NCBI RefSeq assembly: GCF_021228125.1
Contig: NZ_JAJQQS010000007.1
Span: 198,744-262,743, forward strand
Direction: 5' to 3'
Source: Streptomyces albireticuli
Lineage (GTDB): Bacteria; Actinomycetota; Actinomycetes; Streptomycetales; Streptomycetaceae
DNA length: 64,000 nucleotides
Numbering within the stretch: the first letter of the stretch is position 1; the number at the start of each line of letters is the position of its first letter. The translations under genes were made by a program, and so were the position numbers. Below are positions 1 to 7,405 of the stretch, in pieces. Below the pieces are notes generated by a model, which made no database searches, had not been told where the DNA came from, and saw only the letters and a program-made list of their open reading frames with translations.

Positions 1-1
1 C

Positions 2-337
2 GCGGCCGTCGAGACCACCGAGGTCACCGAAGCCGAGGCCAAGCCCAAGCGCACCCGCACGACCAAGAAGGCCGTCGCCCCGGTCGACGCCACCGAGCCG
101 GCCGAGGCCGCCGAGGTGAAGCCGAAGCGGACGCGTACGACCAAGAAGGCCGTCGCCGCGGTCGACAGCACCGAGGTGGCCGAGGCCGCCGAGGTGAAGC
201 CGAAGCGGACGCGTACGGCCAAGAAGGCCGTCGCCACCGAGGCGGAGACCGTCGTGGCCGAGGGCGCCGAGGGCGCCGAGGCCGTCAAGCCGAAGCGCAC
301 CCGCACCACCAAGAAGGCCGCGGCCACCGAGGCCTGA
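2..337 (+). CDS. C-terminal tail of a protein with KPKRTRT-type basic repeats (5' partial)
   Basis: The reading frame is already open at the left edge, so only the last 111 residues are visible. They consist of four copies of a KPKRTRTTKKAVA-like basic block starting at bases 41, 119, 197 and 287. Acidic Ala/Glu-rich linkers separate them, with a period of 26, 26 and then 30 residues. No enzymatic domain is in view. Such Lys/Arg-Ala tails are common at the ends of actinobacterial nucleic-acid-binding proteins; a DEAD-box RNA helicase tail is my best guess from the neighbourhood, but this is inference only. A GTG at 116 lies inside the repeat and is not a credible start. A strong hairpin follows the stop. 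Confidence 0.75.
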   Translation, partial: AAVETTEVTEAEAKPKRTRTTKKAVAPVDATEPAEAAEVKPKRTRTTKKAVAAVDSTEVAEAAEVKPKRTRTAKKAVATEAETVVAEGAEGAEAVKPKRTRTTKKAAATEA

Positions 338-370
338 GCCCGCCGCTCGGTCCGCCGAGCACCGCACCGC

Positions 371-410
371 CCTACGGCCGGTCGCCCCGCGAGGGGTGGC
401 CGGCCGTAGG
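371..410 (+). terminator. Long hairpin, likely terminator of the repeat-tail gene
   Basis: An 11-bp perfect stem (371-381 with 400-410) encloses a further imperfect GC stem. It lies 33 bases after the stop at 337 and just before the next start at 438. There is no T-run, as is usual in Streptomyces. Confidence 0.6.
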
Positions 411-437
411 CGTGTCCGGCCGCGCTAGCCTCGGGGG

Positions 438-1319
438 ATGAGCAGGCCGCCGTTCCTCACCTTGCCCGCGTGCGCCCGCGCGTACCGCCTCGCCACCTCA
501 CGCGGCGAGTTCGCCGTGCACGAGGCACGGCCCGCCGCGACGCCGCGCGGCACCGCGCTGCTCGTGCCGGGGTTCACCGGCAGCAAGGAGGACTTCATCG
601 CCCTCCTGGAGCCGCTGGCGGCCGCCGGCTACCGCACCGTCGCCGTCGACGGCCGCGGTCAGCACGAGACCGAGGGGCCGCGCGGGACGACAGGGGCGTA
701 CAAGCAGGCCGAGCTGGCCCGGGACGTCCACGCGCAGGCGGTGGCGCTCGGCGGTGACGTGCATCTGCTCGGGCACTCGCTCGGCGGCCTGATCGCCCGC
801 GCCGCGGTGCTGGAGGACGCGTCGCCGTACCGGTCGCTGACCCTGATGGGCTCCGGCCCCGCCGCGATCTGCGCGCCGCAGCAGGCCCGTACGCGCATGC
901 TCGTCGACGCGCTGGGCGCGCTGGACATGGACGCCGTCTGGCAGGAGATGCGGCGCCTGGACGGGGAGGCCGCGAAGCCCGCCGAGGCCGTGGAGAACGC
1001 GCCCGCGGGGCCCGTCGACCCGGCGCTGGGCGCGTTCCTGTACCGCCGGTGGATGGCCACCGCGCCCGAGCAGCTCATGACCACCGGCGCGCAGTTGGTC
1101 GCCGAGCCCGACCGTACGGCGGAGCTGGCGGCGGTGCCCCTGCCGAAGCACGTCGTCTCCGGGGTCCGGGACTATGTGTGGCCGGTGCCGTCGATCGACG
1201 CGATGGCCGAGCAGCTGTCCGCCGCGCGGACGGTGATCGACGGCGCCGAGCACTCCCCCAACGCGGAGCGCCCGGCCGCCACGGCCGGGGCGCTGGCACG
1301 CTTCTGGGATCTGAGCTGA
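438..1319 (+). CDS. Alpha/beta hydrolase
   Basis: A 293-residue cytoplasmic hydrolase of the alpha/beta fold. The nucleophile elbow GHSLGG places the catalytic serine at about residue 114. An oxyanion-hole region GFTGSKEDF lies near residues 46-54, with a candidate acid in SGVRDYVWP (Asp about 245) and the catalytic histidine in GAEHSPN (about 272). This is the order and spacing expected of serine esterases and lipases of the family. The substrate cannot be read from the sequence. The ATG at 438 is preceded by few Shine-Dalgarno bases (GGGG). The gene converges on the VOC gene, with a compact hairpin between them. Confidence 0.88.
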   Translation: MSRPPFLTLPACARAYRLATSRGEFAVHEARPAATPRGTALLVPGFTGSKEDFIALLEPLAAAGYRTVAVDGRGQHETEGPRGTTGAYKQAELARDVHAQAVALGGDVHLLGHSLGGLIARAAVLEDASPYRSLTLMGSGPAAICAPQQARTRMLVDALGALDMDAVWQEMRRLDGEAAKPAEAVENAPAGPVDPALGAFLYRRWMATAPEQLMTTGAQLVAEPDRTAELAAVPLPKHVVSGVRDYVWPVPSIDAMAEQLSAARTVIDGAEHSPNAERPAATAGALARFWDLS

Positions 1320-1326
1320 ACGCCCG

Positions 1327-1347
1327 GCCGGGGCCGCGCGCCCCGGC
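1327..1347. terminator. Bidirectional hairpin between convergent genes
   Basis: An 8-bp perfect GC stem (1327-1334 with 1340-1347) with a 5-base loop fills the 28-base gap between the hydrolase stop and the VOC gene stop. It could serve both strands. Confidence 0.5.
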
Positions 1348-2148
1348 TCAGGCGGTGTTCGCGGTCACGGTGAAGAGTCCGCCCTCGGGGTCGCGGAGCG
1401 TCGCCTCACGGCCCTGGCGGTAGTCCCCCACCCGGGTGTCGTCCGGCTCCGCGGCGACCGTGCCGCCCGCCGCGAGGGCGGATTCGACGGCCTTCTCGAC
1501 GTCGTCGACGCAGAAGTAGACGTGCCAGCGCGGCCGGATCCGCGGGTCGGGCGCCGCCTCGACCGCCCCGCCGCGCAGACAGGCCACCGTGTGCCCGGCG
1601 GAGCGGACCATCACCGCCTCGTCCTCGTAGCGGACCTCGCAGCGGTCCGGGCGGCCGGTGGCCCACTCGAAGACCTCGCCGTAGAAGATGGCGGCGGCGA
1701 AGGCGTCCCTGGTGCGCAGCTCCAGCCAGGCGGGCGCGCCGGCGTGGCCGATGTTCCACTCGCGCAGGGTCTCGCCCTCCCAGAAGCCGAAGACGGCGCC
1801 GGCGGGGTCGGCGGCCAGGGCGGCCCGTCCGTGGCCCACGGAGAGCGGGCCGACGGCGACCGTCGCGCCGCGCTCGCGGATGCGCGACGCCACCTTGTCG
1901 GCGTCCTCGACGGCGAAGTAGGAGGTCCAGGAGACGGCGACGCCCATGGCGCGGGCGACGTTGCCGATGCCCGCCACCGGTCTGCCGTCGTCCAGGGCGA
2001 CGGAGAAGTCCTCGCCCAGCGAGCCGGGCCGGAACGTCCAGCCCATCACCGCGCCGTAGAAGTCCTGCGCGGCTGCGAGCTCGGAGGTCAGCAGGGTCAC
2101 CCAGCACGGCGCGCCCGGCACGGCGCGGTGAGGGGAGGGGGAGGCCAT
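1348..2148 (-). CDS. VOC family protein, two glyoxalase-like domains
   Basis: A 266-residue protein made of two tandem vicinal-oxygen-chelate modules. The first begins at PCWVTLLTSELAAAQDFYG; the second begins around residue 140 (GAPAWLELRTRDAFAAAIFY) and ends with WHVYFCVDDVEKAV and LRDPEGGLFTV. Such pairs form one metal- or ligand-binding site from two beta-alpha-beta-beta-beta units. The family covers glyoxalases, dioxygenases, and bleomycin or fosfomycin resistance proteins, and the specific activity is not evident here. I chose the ATG at 2148 (MASPSPHRAV), because the 36 extra upstream residues look non-coding and GAGG lies about 11 bases before this ATG. Confidence 0.85.
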   Translation of the reverse strand: MASPSPHRAVPGAPCWVTLLTSELAAAQDFYGAVMGWTFRPGSLGEDFSVALDDGRPVAGIGNVARAMGVAVSWTSYFAVEDADKVASRIRERGATVAVGPLSVGHGRAALAADPAGAVFGFWEGETLREWNIGHAGAPAWLELRTRDAFAAAIFYGEVFEWATGRPDRCEVRYEDEAVMVRSAGHTVACLRGGAVEAAPDPRIRPRWHVYFCVDDVEKAVESALAAGGTVAAEPDDTRVGDYRQGREATLRDPEGGLFTVTANTA

Positions 2149-2302
2149 GGGCGATCGCCTCGATTTCTGTTCCGGGCGGACGGGCGGAAGGCTGGTCCCG
2201 CGCTTGAAGGGTGGCCGCGCTCTCGGGGCCACGGCCACCCGCTGCCAGGGTTCCACTCACCACCCCGGCGCGCATTCCGGCGCGCGCACACGTCCGGCTG
2301 GT

Positions 2303-3289
2303 TCAGTACTGGGTCCGCAGGTGGTCCCAGAAGCCGTCCCGCAGCGCCCGGCGGAGATCGGCGTGGCCGCGCAGCGACAGACCGAGCAGCGCCTCGGCCT
2401 CGACCAGCAGTTCCTGGTCGACGGAGCCGGGCAGATAGGGATGGCCCGGCAGCAGTTCGGCGAGGGAGTCCCGGCCGCGCGCGCCCAGCCACTGCGCGGC
2501 GACCTGGGCGCCGACGAAGCGGACGTCGTCCCGGCCGGGGGGCGCGGCCTGGTGCCCGGTGCCCTCGCCGGAGGTGGCGTACGGCTCGTAGGCGGCCCGC
2601 CGGGTGACGTACGGCTTGCAGAAGTCGAGGTCGAAGGTGCGCTGGCTGTCGACCTCCCAGAGCAGTGGTTCGGCCTGGTTGCGGCCTCCGCCGGCCTCGA
2701 TGCCCCAGAGGTGCACTCGGGCTCCGTAGCCCTGGGCGGCCTCGACGGCCGAGACGAGGTCCTCGTCGCCGCCGATGAGGGCCGCGTCGCTGATGGCGCG
2801 GTGCCGGGCGAGGGACTCCAGGTCGGTGCGGATGAGGGAGTCGACGCCCTTCTGCTGGTTGTTGGCGTTGAGGTTGCCGAGGCGGACCTTGACGTCGGGG
2901 AGCTCGGCGATGGTCTGCTGCTCGGCGGTGTGGATGCGGCGGCGGGCGCCGTCGTACCAGTAGACGCGCAGCAGCCTGCTGTCCGGGAAGATCGTGCGGG
3001 CCTTGTCGATGAAGGCGTCGATCAGTCCTTCGGCGTCGAGGTCGAAGGACCGCCGGTCCTCGGTGCCGACGACGAGGCGGCCCGCGGCGGCGTAGACGTA
3101 GCCGGCGTCGACGAAGATCGCGTGGGTCGACGGGGTGGTGGCGACCTCGGCGAGGACGCGGGTGAGCAGTTCGTTGGTGCGCTCGACGCCCGCGGCGATC
3201 GCCGCGAGATCGGATTCGTCGTGCGCGGCGTGAGGGGCGTGCGAGGTGTGGGGGGCGTACGGAGGGTGCTCGGGCGAGGAATGAGTCAT
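2303..3289 (-). CDS. NYN-domain (PIN-like) putative ribonuclease
   Basis: A 328-residue protein whose middle (residues about 58-215) is a NYN domain. FVDAGYVY, KGVDSLIRTDL and IGGDEDLVSAV supply the acidic residues that bind metal in this PIN-like RNase fold. The N-terminus (first 25 residues) is unusual, rich in His, Pro and Ala, and may bind metal or be disordered. The C-terminal 100 residues (YVTRRAAYEPYATS onward) carry a helical LOTUS/OST-HTH-like or unassigned region. The family is thought to act in RNA turnover; the target is unknown. The gene is divergent from the orphan peptide gene at 3502. Confidence 0.82.
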   Translation of the reverse strand: MTHSSPEHPPYAPHTSHAPHAAHDESDLAAIAAGVERTNELLTRVLAEVATTPSTHAIFVDAGYVYAAAGRLVVGTEDRRSFDLDAEGLIDAFIDKARTIFPDSRLLRVYWYDGARRRIHTAEQQTIAELPDVKVRLGNLNANNQQKGVDSLIRTDLESLARHRAISDAALIGGDEDLVSAVEAAQGYGARVHLWGIEAGGGRNQAEPLLWEVDSQRTFDLDFCKPYVTRRAAYEPYATSGEGTGHQAAPPGRDDVRFVGAQVAAQWLGARGRDSLAELLPGHPYLPGSVDQELLVEAEALLGLSLRGHADLRRALRDGFWDHLRTQY

Positions 3290-3386
3290 GTGGGAGGTCT
3301 CATTGTCAGGGGTTCGTCACGCAGAGGACATGTTCCGGTGCGCTACTCGTCAGTAATTAGTCATGTTAAAAATTTCCTTAGCGTAG

Positions 3387-3412
3387 GGAATGTTTGCAGG
3401 GGTCACCTCGTT
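3387..3412 (+). promoter_or_regulatory. Possible SigR-type promoter upstream of the 50-residue peptide gene
   Basis: GGAAT at 3387-3391 is followed by exactly 18 bases and GTT at 3410-3412, the published consensus of Streptomyces SigR (thiol-oxidative stress) promoters. Transcription would start near 3418-3420, leaving a leader of about 83 bases before the TTG at 3502. The surrounding 40 bases are AT-rich for this genome. An exact match by chance somewhere in 64 kb is not impossible, so the call rests on its position. Confidence 0.45.
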
Positions 3413-3501
3413 GGACACGTATGGAAGCGCGTCCCACTGTGGCGACGCGCACCACTTTTCATTGAGTTCTCCTCAGGAGGATCACGACGAAGGGAGAAGC
3501 C

Positions 3502-3654
3502 TTGCGCTTCGAAATCATGCGTCTGGACGACGTCGACGGCACCGCCCTCGACAGCACCGTCGTGGACGCCGCCTCCGTCAACCGGATCGTGCAGCAGGCC
3601 GCTTCGATCGGCCAGCGCATCTATATCCGCCCGGCCACCACCGCGGCCCGGTAG
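3502..3654 (+). CDS. Orphan 50-residue peptide/protein
   Basis: A short open frame from TTG 3502, with a good ribosome-binding site (AGGGAG at 3491-3496, 5-base spacer) and another AGGAGG at 3475-3480. The product begins MRFEIMRLDDVDGTALD and ends GQRIYIRPATTAAR, with no signal peptide, membrane segment or Cys. An in-frame ATG at 3517 would give a 45-residue version. A leader, strong ribosome-binding site and a near-perfect terminator bracket it, so it looks like a genuine monocistronic gene. I believe closely similar short proteins occur in other Streptomyces, but I know no function. A peptide precursor is possible but there is no adjacent modification enzyme. Confidence 0.72.
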   Translation: MRFEIMRLDDVDGTALDSTVVDAASVNRIVQQAASIGQRIYIRPATTAAR

Positions 3655-3673
3655 TGCTTACGCGGTTCCCCGT

Positions 3674-3712
3674 GCACGACACCCCCGTACGGACCGTACG
3701 GGGGTGTCGTGC
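3674..3712. terminator. Near-perfect 19-bp inverted repeat, bidirectional terminator
   Basis: Bases 3674-3692 are the exact reverse complement of 3694-3712 around a single central A. The repeat lies between the plus-strand peptide gene (stop 3654) and the minus-strand marC gene (stop 3767), and is ideally placed to end both transcripts. Confidence 0.8.
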
Positions 3713-3766
3713 GTTCGGGGCGGCGCCGCGCCGGTCGCGATCACGGCCGGCGGCGCTTCTGTGACG

Positions 3767-4372
3767 TCAGTGGCTGTTGATGACCTGGGTGATGCCGTTG
3801 ATGATCTGCTGGACGGCCAGCGCCGAGAGCATCATGCCCGCGAGGCGGGTCACCAGCACCACACCGCCGTCCTTGATCACGCGGATGATCAGCAGCGAGT
3901 AACGCATCACCAGCCACAGCACGAGGTGCATCGCGGCGATGGCCGCCCACACCGACACCTGAGCGGCCACGCCGTCCGCGTGCTGCACCGCGAGGATCAC
4001 CGAGACGATGGCGCCGGGACCGGCGAGCAGCGGCATGCCCAGCGGTACGAGCGCGACGTTGACGTCCTTGGTCTGGGTCGGCTCCTCGGACTTGCCGGTC
4101 AGCAGGTCCAGCGCGATCAGCAGCAGCAGGAGACCGCCCGCGATCATCAGCGCGGGGGTCGTGATGTGCAGATAGTCGAGGATCTGCTGGCCGCAGAGGC
4201 CGAAGACGGTGATGACGCCGAACGCGACCGCGGCGGCCTGCCAGGCCATGCGGCGCTGGACCTTGGCCGGGCGTCCGGAGGTGAGCGCCAGGAAGATCGG
4301 CGTGATCCCGGGCGGGTCCATGATCACGAAAAGGGTGAGGAAGAGGGAGCCGAAGACAGCGATGTCGAACAC
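3767..4372 (-). CDS. MarC family integral membrane protein
   Basis: A 201-residue protein with six hydrophobic segments and the family hallmarks MDPPGITPIFLALT near the N-terminus and PLGMPLLAGPGAIVSVI near the middle. MarC/UPF0056 proteins are inner-membrane proteins of unknown transport role; they are not established antibiotic exporters despite the name. The length is standard for the family. The product begins MFDIAVFGSLFLTLF, which places the first transmembrane helix directly at the start. The gene stands alone between the terminator at 3674-3712 and the PHP gene. Confidence 0.9.
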   Translation of the reverse strand: MFDIAVFGSLFLTLFVIMDPPGITPIFLALTSGRPAKVQRRMAWQAAAVAFGVITVFGLCGQQILDYLHITTPALMIAGGLLLLLIALDLLTGKSEEPTQTKDVNVALVPLGMPLLAGPGAIVSVILAVQHADGVAAQVSVWAAIAAMHLVLWLVMRYSLLIIRVIKDGGVVLVTRLAGMMLSALAVQQIINGITQVINSH

Positions 4373-4566
4373 AGTGAGGGCCTAGCGGGAGTGGTGCGAG
4401 CAGGAGCGGGACAAGCGGGAGGGACACACCCGTCGGGCGCGTACGGGCGTACGAACACCGAGGGGCGGGGTGTGGGGAAGCACGGTCGGGCGCCGGGGCG
4501 CGCACACGGCGGCCAGCGGGACGGCACGTGTACGGGCGCGAGGGGAGCCCTGGGGGAAGGGGTGGG

Positions 4567-5430
4567 TCAGCCGCCGGCGCCAGGGACGGGGAACGCGCCC
4601 GTGGCCCGGCGGGTGATCTCGCCGTAGATCTCCGGATCGGTCGTGTACTCGCCGAGCCGGCAGGTCTTGCGGCTGCCGTGGTAGTCGCTGGAACCGGTGG
4701 TCAGCAGGGAGAGGTCGGCGGCGAGGCCGCGGAGCCGGGCACGGGTGGCGTCGTCGTGGTCCATGTGGTCCACCTCGACGCCGTCCAGACCGGCCGAGGC
4801 CAGCTCGGCTATCGCGCTCTCCGAGACGCAGTTGCCGCGCTTGAGCGCGAGCGGGTGCGCGAGGACGGTGACCCCGCCCGCCGCCTTGACCAGGCGGATC
4901 GCGTCGAAGGGGTCGAGCTCGTGCTTCTCGACGTAGGCCCGGCCGTCCCCGGCGAGCCACTCGGACGTGAAGGCGTCCGAGACCGTGTCGATCACGCCCA
5001 GCTCGACCATGGCGCTGGCCACGTGCGGGCGGCCCACGGCGCCGTCACCGGCGATCTCCGCCACGCGCTCCCAGGTGACGGGCACGCCGAGCTCGTTGAG
5101 CTTGGCGACCATGCCCTGGGCGCGCGGGGTGCGATCGTCGCGGACGAGCTCGCGCTCGCGCGCCAGCTCCGGCTCCAGCGGGTCGAAGAGGTACGCCAGC
5201 ATGTGCACGCTGAAGCCGTCGGGTCCGCCCAGCCGGCAGGACAGCTCGGCGCCCGTGACGAGGGTGAGTCCGGCGGGGAGCGCCGCGATGGCCTCGGCGT
5301 GGCCGCCGACACCGTCGTGATCGGTGAGCGCCACGACGTCCAGACCGGCCGCGGCGGCGTTGCGCACCAGCTCGGCGGGGGTGTCCGTGCCGTCCGACGC
5401 CGTGGAGTGGGTGTGCAGATCGATGCGCAC
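4567..5430 (-). CDS. PHP-domain phosphoesterase (TrpH/YciV type)
   Basis: A 287-residue enzyme of the polymerase and histidinol phosphatase superfamily. MRIDLHTHSTASDGT carries the HxH metal site, ALTDHDG the second metal ligand set, and VLAHPLALK and SDYHGS the C-terminal ligands. This pattern is typical of TrpH/RNase AM-like proteins, which hydrolyse small nucleotides such as 3',5'-bisphosphates or the 5' ends of short RNAs. Which substrate is used here cannot be told. The ATG at 5430 opens directly on the metal motif, so the start is secure. Confidence 0.87.
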   Translation of the reverse strand: MRIDLHTHSTASDGTDTPAELVRNAAAAGLDVVALTDHDGVGGHAEAIAALPAGLTLVTGAELSCRLGGPDGFSVHMLAYLFDPLEPELARERELVRDDRTPRAQGMVAKLNELGVPVTWERVAEIAGDGAVGRPHVASAMVELGVIDTVSDAFTSEWLAGDGRAYVEKHELDPFDAIRLVKAAGGVTVLAHPLALKRGNCVSESAIAELASAGLDGVEVDHMDHDDATRARLRGLAADLSLLTTGSSDYHGSRKTCRLGEYTTDPEIYGEITRRATGAFPVPGAGG

Positions 5431-5628
5431 GACAGCCTCCAGGGTGTGGTCGGGACGGCGGGAACCGGTTCAGGATAACCGGCGTGCGGATCGCCGGGGC
5501 CGGGGCTTCGGCCCGGGGTGTCCCGCGACCGCGCCGCACGCGGGGCAAAGGAGCGGCGGACGGCGCGGTTCCGCGGCCCGGCGCGGTGCCGGAGGGCAGG
5601 GGTCCGGGACGGCGGATCCCCGGGAGGT

Positions 5629-6279
5629 TCAGCCCGCCTCCGGCGACAACAGGCGTGGGGACAGTGCTCCGCAGGGCAGCAGGCCCACCTCCGCGCCCGC
5701 GTCCCGCAGATCCGTGAGGACCAGCTCGTCGTACATCAGCAGCCCCGACCGCTCCGGCCACACCACCGCCCACAGCCACAGCCCGCGCGCCTCGCCCGCG
5801 AAGACCGCCCGGTCCTCGGGCGCGCCGTCGACGTGCCACAGCGCGGTGGGGCGGCCCGCGGCGTGCACCTTGGCGTGCGGGGGGCGCTCCACGGAGATGT
5901 AGGGGCCGGGGTCGGGTCCGTCGACGCCGGCGTAGCGCGCGCCGAGGCCCACGCCCAGTTCCTCGGCGACGAGGAGCAGCTCGCCGGGGCCGCCGAGGGG
6001 GCTCGGGCCCGAGCAGGCGACGGCGGTGGCCCGGCCGCCGCTGCGGTCGTCACCCGCGCAGACCACGCCCGTGAAGAGCCAGCCGACCGGCAGCGGCCAG
6101 GGCATCCACACCGGGACCCGGGCGCGGTCGACCACGACGGCCAGTGCCTCGACACTCGGCGGGACGACCGGCTGCAAGGGGTGCACAGTGCCGTGCACGG
6201 AGCACTGCCAGGAGTCGGCGAAGAGACCGGGCGCACGCACCCGGCCACCGCACTTCGGGCAACTGGGTTCGCCCCTCAT
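5629..6279 (-). CDS. DUF6758-like protein with N-terminal zinc ribbon
   Basis: A 216-residue actinobacterial protein. It opens with MRGEPSCPKCGGRV; CxxC plus a later WQCSVHG suggests a small zinc-binding knuckle. The remainder (MPWPLPVGWLFTGV, GPGELLLVAEELGVGLGARY, ALWHVDG) is soluble and conserved in Streptomyces without known function. A TTG at 6288 has a better-spaced GGAGG (about 4 bases) than the ATG at 6279 (about 13 bases), so three extra residues are possible. It lies upstream of the PHP gene on the same strand, with a 198-base gap. Confidence 0.72.
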   Translation of the reverse strand: MRGEPSCPKCGGRVRAPGLFADSWQCSVHGTVHPLQPVVPPSVEALAVVVDRARVPVWMPWPLPVGWLFTGVVCAGDDRSGGRATAVACSGPSPLGGPGELLLVAEELGVGLGARYAGVDGPDPGPYISVERPPHAKVHAAGRPTALWHVDGAPEDRAVFAGEARGLWLWAVVWPERSGLLMYDELVLTDLRDAGAEVGLLPCGALSPRLLSPEAG

Positions 6280-6353
6280 AAGGCCCAACGGTCCTCCGCG
6301 ACCGGCGTCGCGTCAAGGACGATCACCCGTCCGGACGCCGACACCGCGGGCCG

Positions 6354-6938
6354 TCATCCCAGCGGCACCCCTGGCCTCAGCGGATCGCGCAGATCGGTGC
6401 CGTGCCGCAGCCAGCGCTCCTCCAGCGCCGCCGCTCCCTGCACCCGCTTCCAGGCCGCCTCGTTCGGCGTCATCGGCAGCAGCGGGAGGAAGCGGACGGG
6501 GTCCATCGGCTCGTCCAGTTCGAGGTCCGGCACCAGGCCGCCGGACTCCGCGACGAGGACGGAGGTGAAGGGCGCCCCGGGCCACAGCGGCTCGCCGGTG
6601 TCCAGCGACGCGCCGGGCGCCACGACGACCCCCTCCACCTGGGGGGAGGCGGCGAGCACGGCCAGCGGGCGGAGCACCTTGTCGGTGTCGGCGCGGCCGG
6701 CCCGGACGGAGAGGACGAGTTCGGCGCGGGGGCCGCGGAGGGGGTCGGCGACGACGGCCGTGGGGTCGGCCATGGGCTGGGCCGACATGCCGAGGGTGGC
6801 GTAGCGCACGACGTCCCCGTCGAGGAAGCGGAGGACCTCGACGCGGTCGGTCCCGAGGAAGGTCACCGCGGCGCGCGCGTCCGGTTCGCCCAGGGCTGTC
6901 CGCAACCGGGCCTCGACAAGAGCGAGAACGTCTGACAT
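6354..6938 (-). CDS. Suppressor-of-fused (SUFU)-like domain protein
   Basis: A 194-residue protein: MSDVLALVEARLRTALG start, RYATLGMSAQPM core, LVLSVRAG strand and the C-terminal LLPMTPNEAAWKRVQG, features I associate with the bacterial SUFU-like domain. In bacteria this domain appears in stand-alone proteins and toxin-immunity settings, but nothing toxin-like is adjacent. I took the ATG at 6938 over an upstream in-frame start at 6992, because the 18 extra residues overlap probable promoter sequence. Neither start has a clear ribosome-binding site. Confidence 0.65.
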   Translation of the reverse strand: MSDVLALVEARLRTALGEPDARAAVTFLGTDRVEVLRFLDGDVVRYATLGMSAQPMADPTAVVADPLRGPRAELVLSVRAGRADTDKVLRPLAVLAASPQVEGVVVAPGASLDTGEPLWPGAPFTSVLVAESGGLVPDLELDEPMDPVRFLPLLPMTPNEAAWKRVQGAAALEERWLRHGTDLRDPLRPGVPLG

Positions 6939-7405
6939 GCAGCGAGCATAGAACGCGTATCGAACGGGCAAAGGAGGGTATTGACGCGTCAAGTGGCTGC
7001 TAGCCTTGACCTCTGGTCAGGGAGTTACGTTCGTCCCCCAGCGGGGACCGGCCGGAGGAGGTGGGGCGTCGGTGGATCCTAGTCGACCGTGCAGTACCGG
7101 CAGTTCTCCCGTCCCTCCGCTCCGGACGCGTTTCCAGTGATCTGACGTCTTCCGTCCCCGGCCGTTCCACCGGCCGAGCCCCGGAAGCCTTTTCGCGCCC
7201 GCAGTGCCTGACGGAAGAGCGCCTTCTTCTCGCTTTGTTCCGTGTTCTCTGCGACGTTCTCCGTGAACTGCCGTCAGTCCCCGCACGCCGCGCGAAGCGC
7301 CGCCCGATTCGCGGACGTCCCCCTCTTGCCAGGCGCCACGTCCACGTTCCGGGCAGCGTTGAGTTCGCCCCCGTGACTGACGGCCGGCCCGTGAAGGAGC
7401 CAGCC
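6939..7405. other. 467-base intergenic region, long leader of corA
   Basis: No convincing gene. The region contains small hairpins, such as the 6-bp stem at 7033-7038 with 7043-7048, and pyrimidine-rich tracts. An open frame from 7061 runs into corA but lacks conserved-looking protein and has no ribosome-binding site. I did not find the conserved core of the M-box magnesium riboswitch by eye. Confidence 0.5.

Noticed and set aside
3502..3654. Lanthipeptide or lasso peptide precursor
   Set aside because: There is no Cys, no leader/core boundary motif and no modification enzyme nearby. I keep it as an orphan peptide only.
2147..4627. 826-codon plus-strand frame
   Set aside because: It runs antisense to the NYN and MarC genes and has no ribosome-binding site or domain. 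It is a typical high-GC shadow.
7061..7405. N-terminal extension of CorA
   Set aside because: The residues have no CorA similarity, and ATG 7406 has a proper ribosome-binding site.
7013..7405. M-box or other known Mg2+ riboswitch
   Set aside because: I could not find the conserved core by eye. Only a covariance search could settle it.
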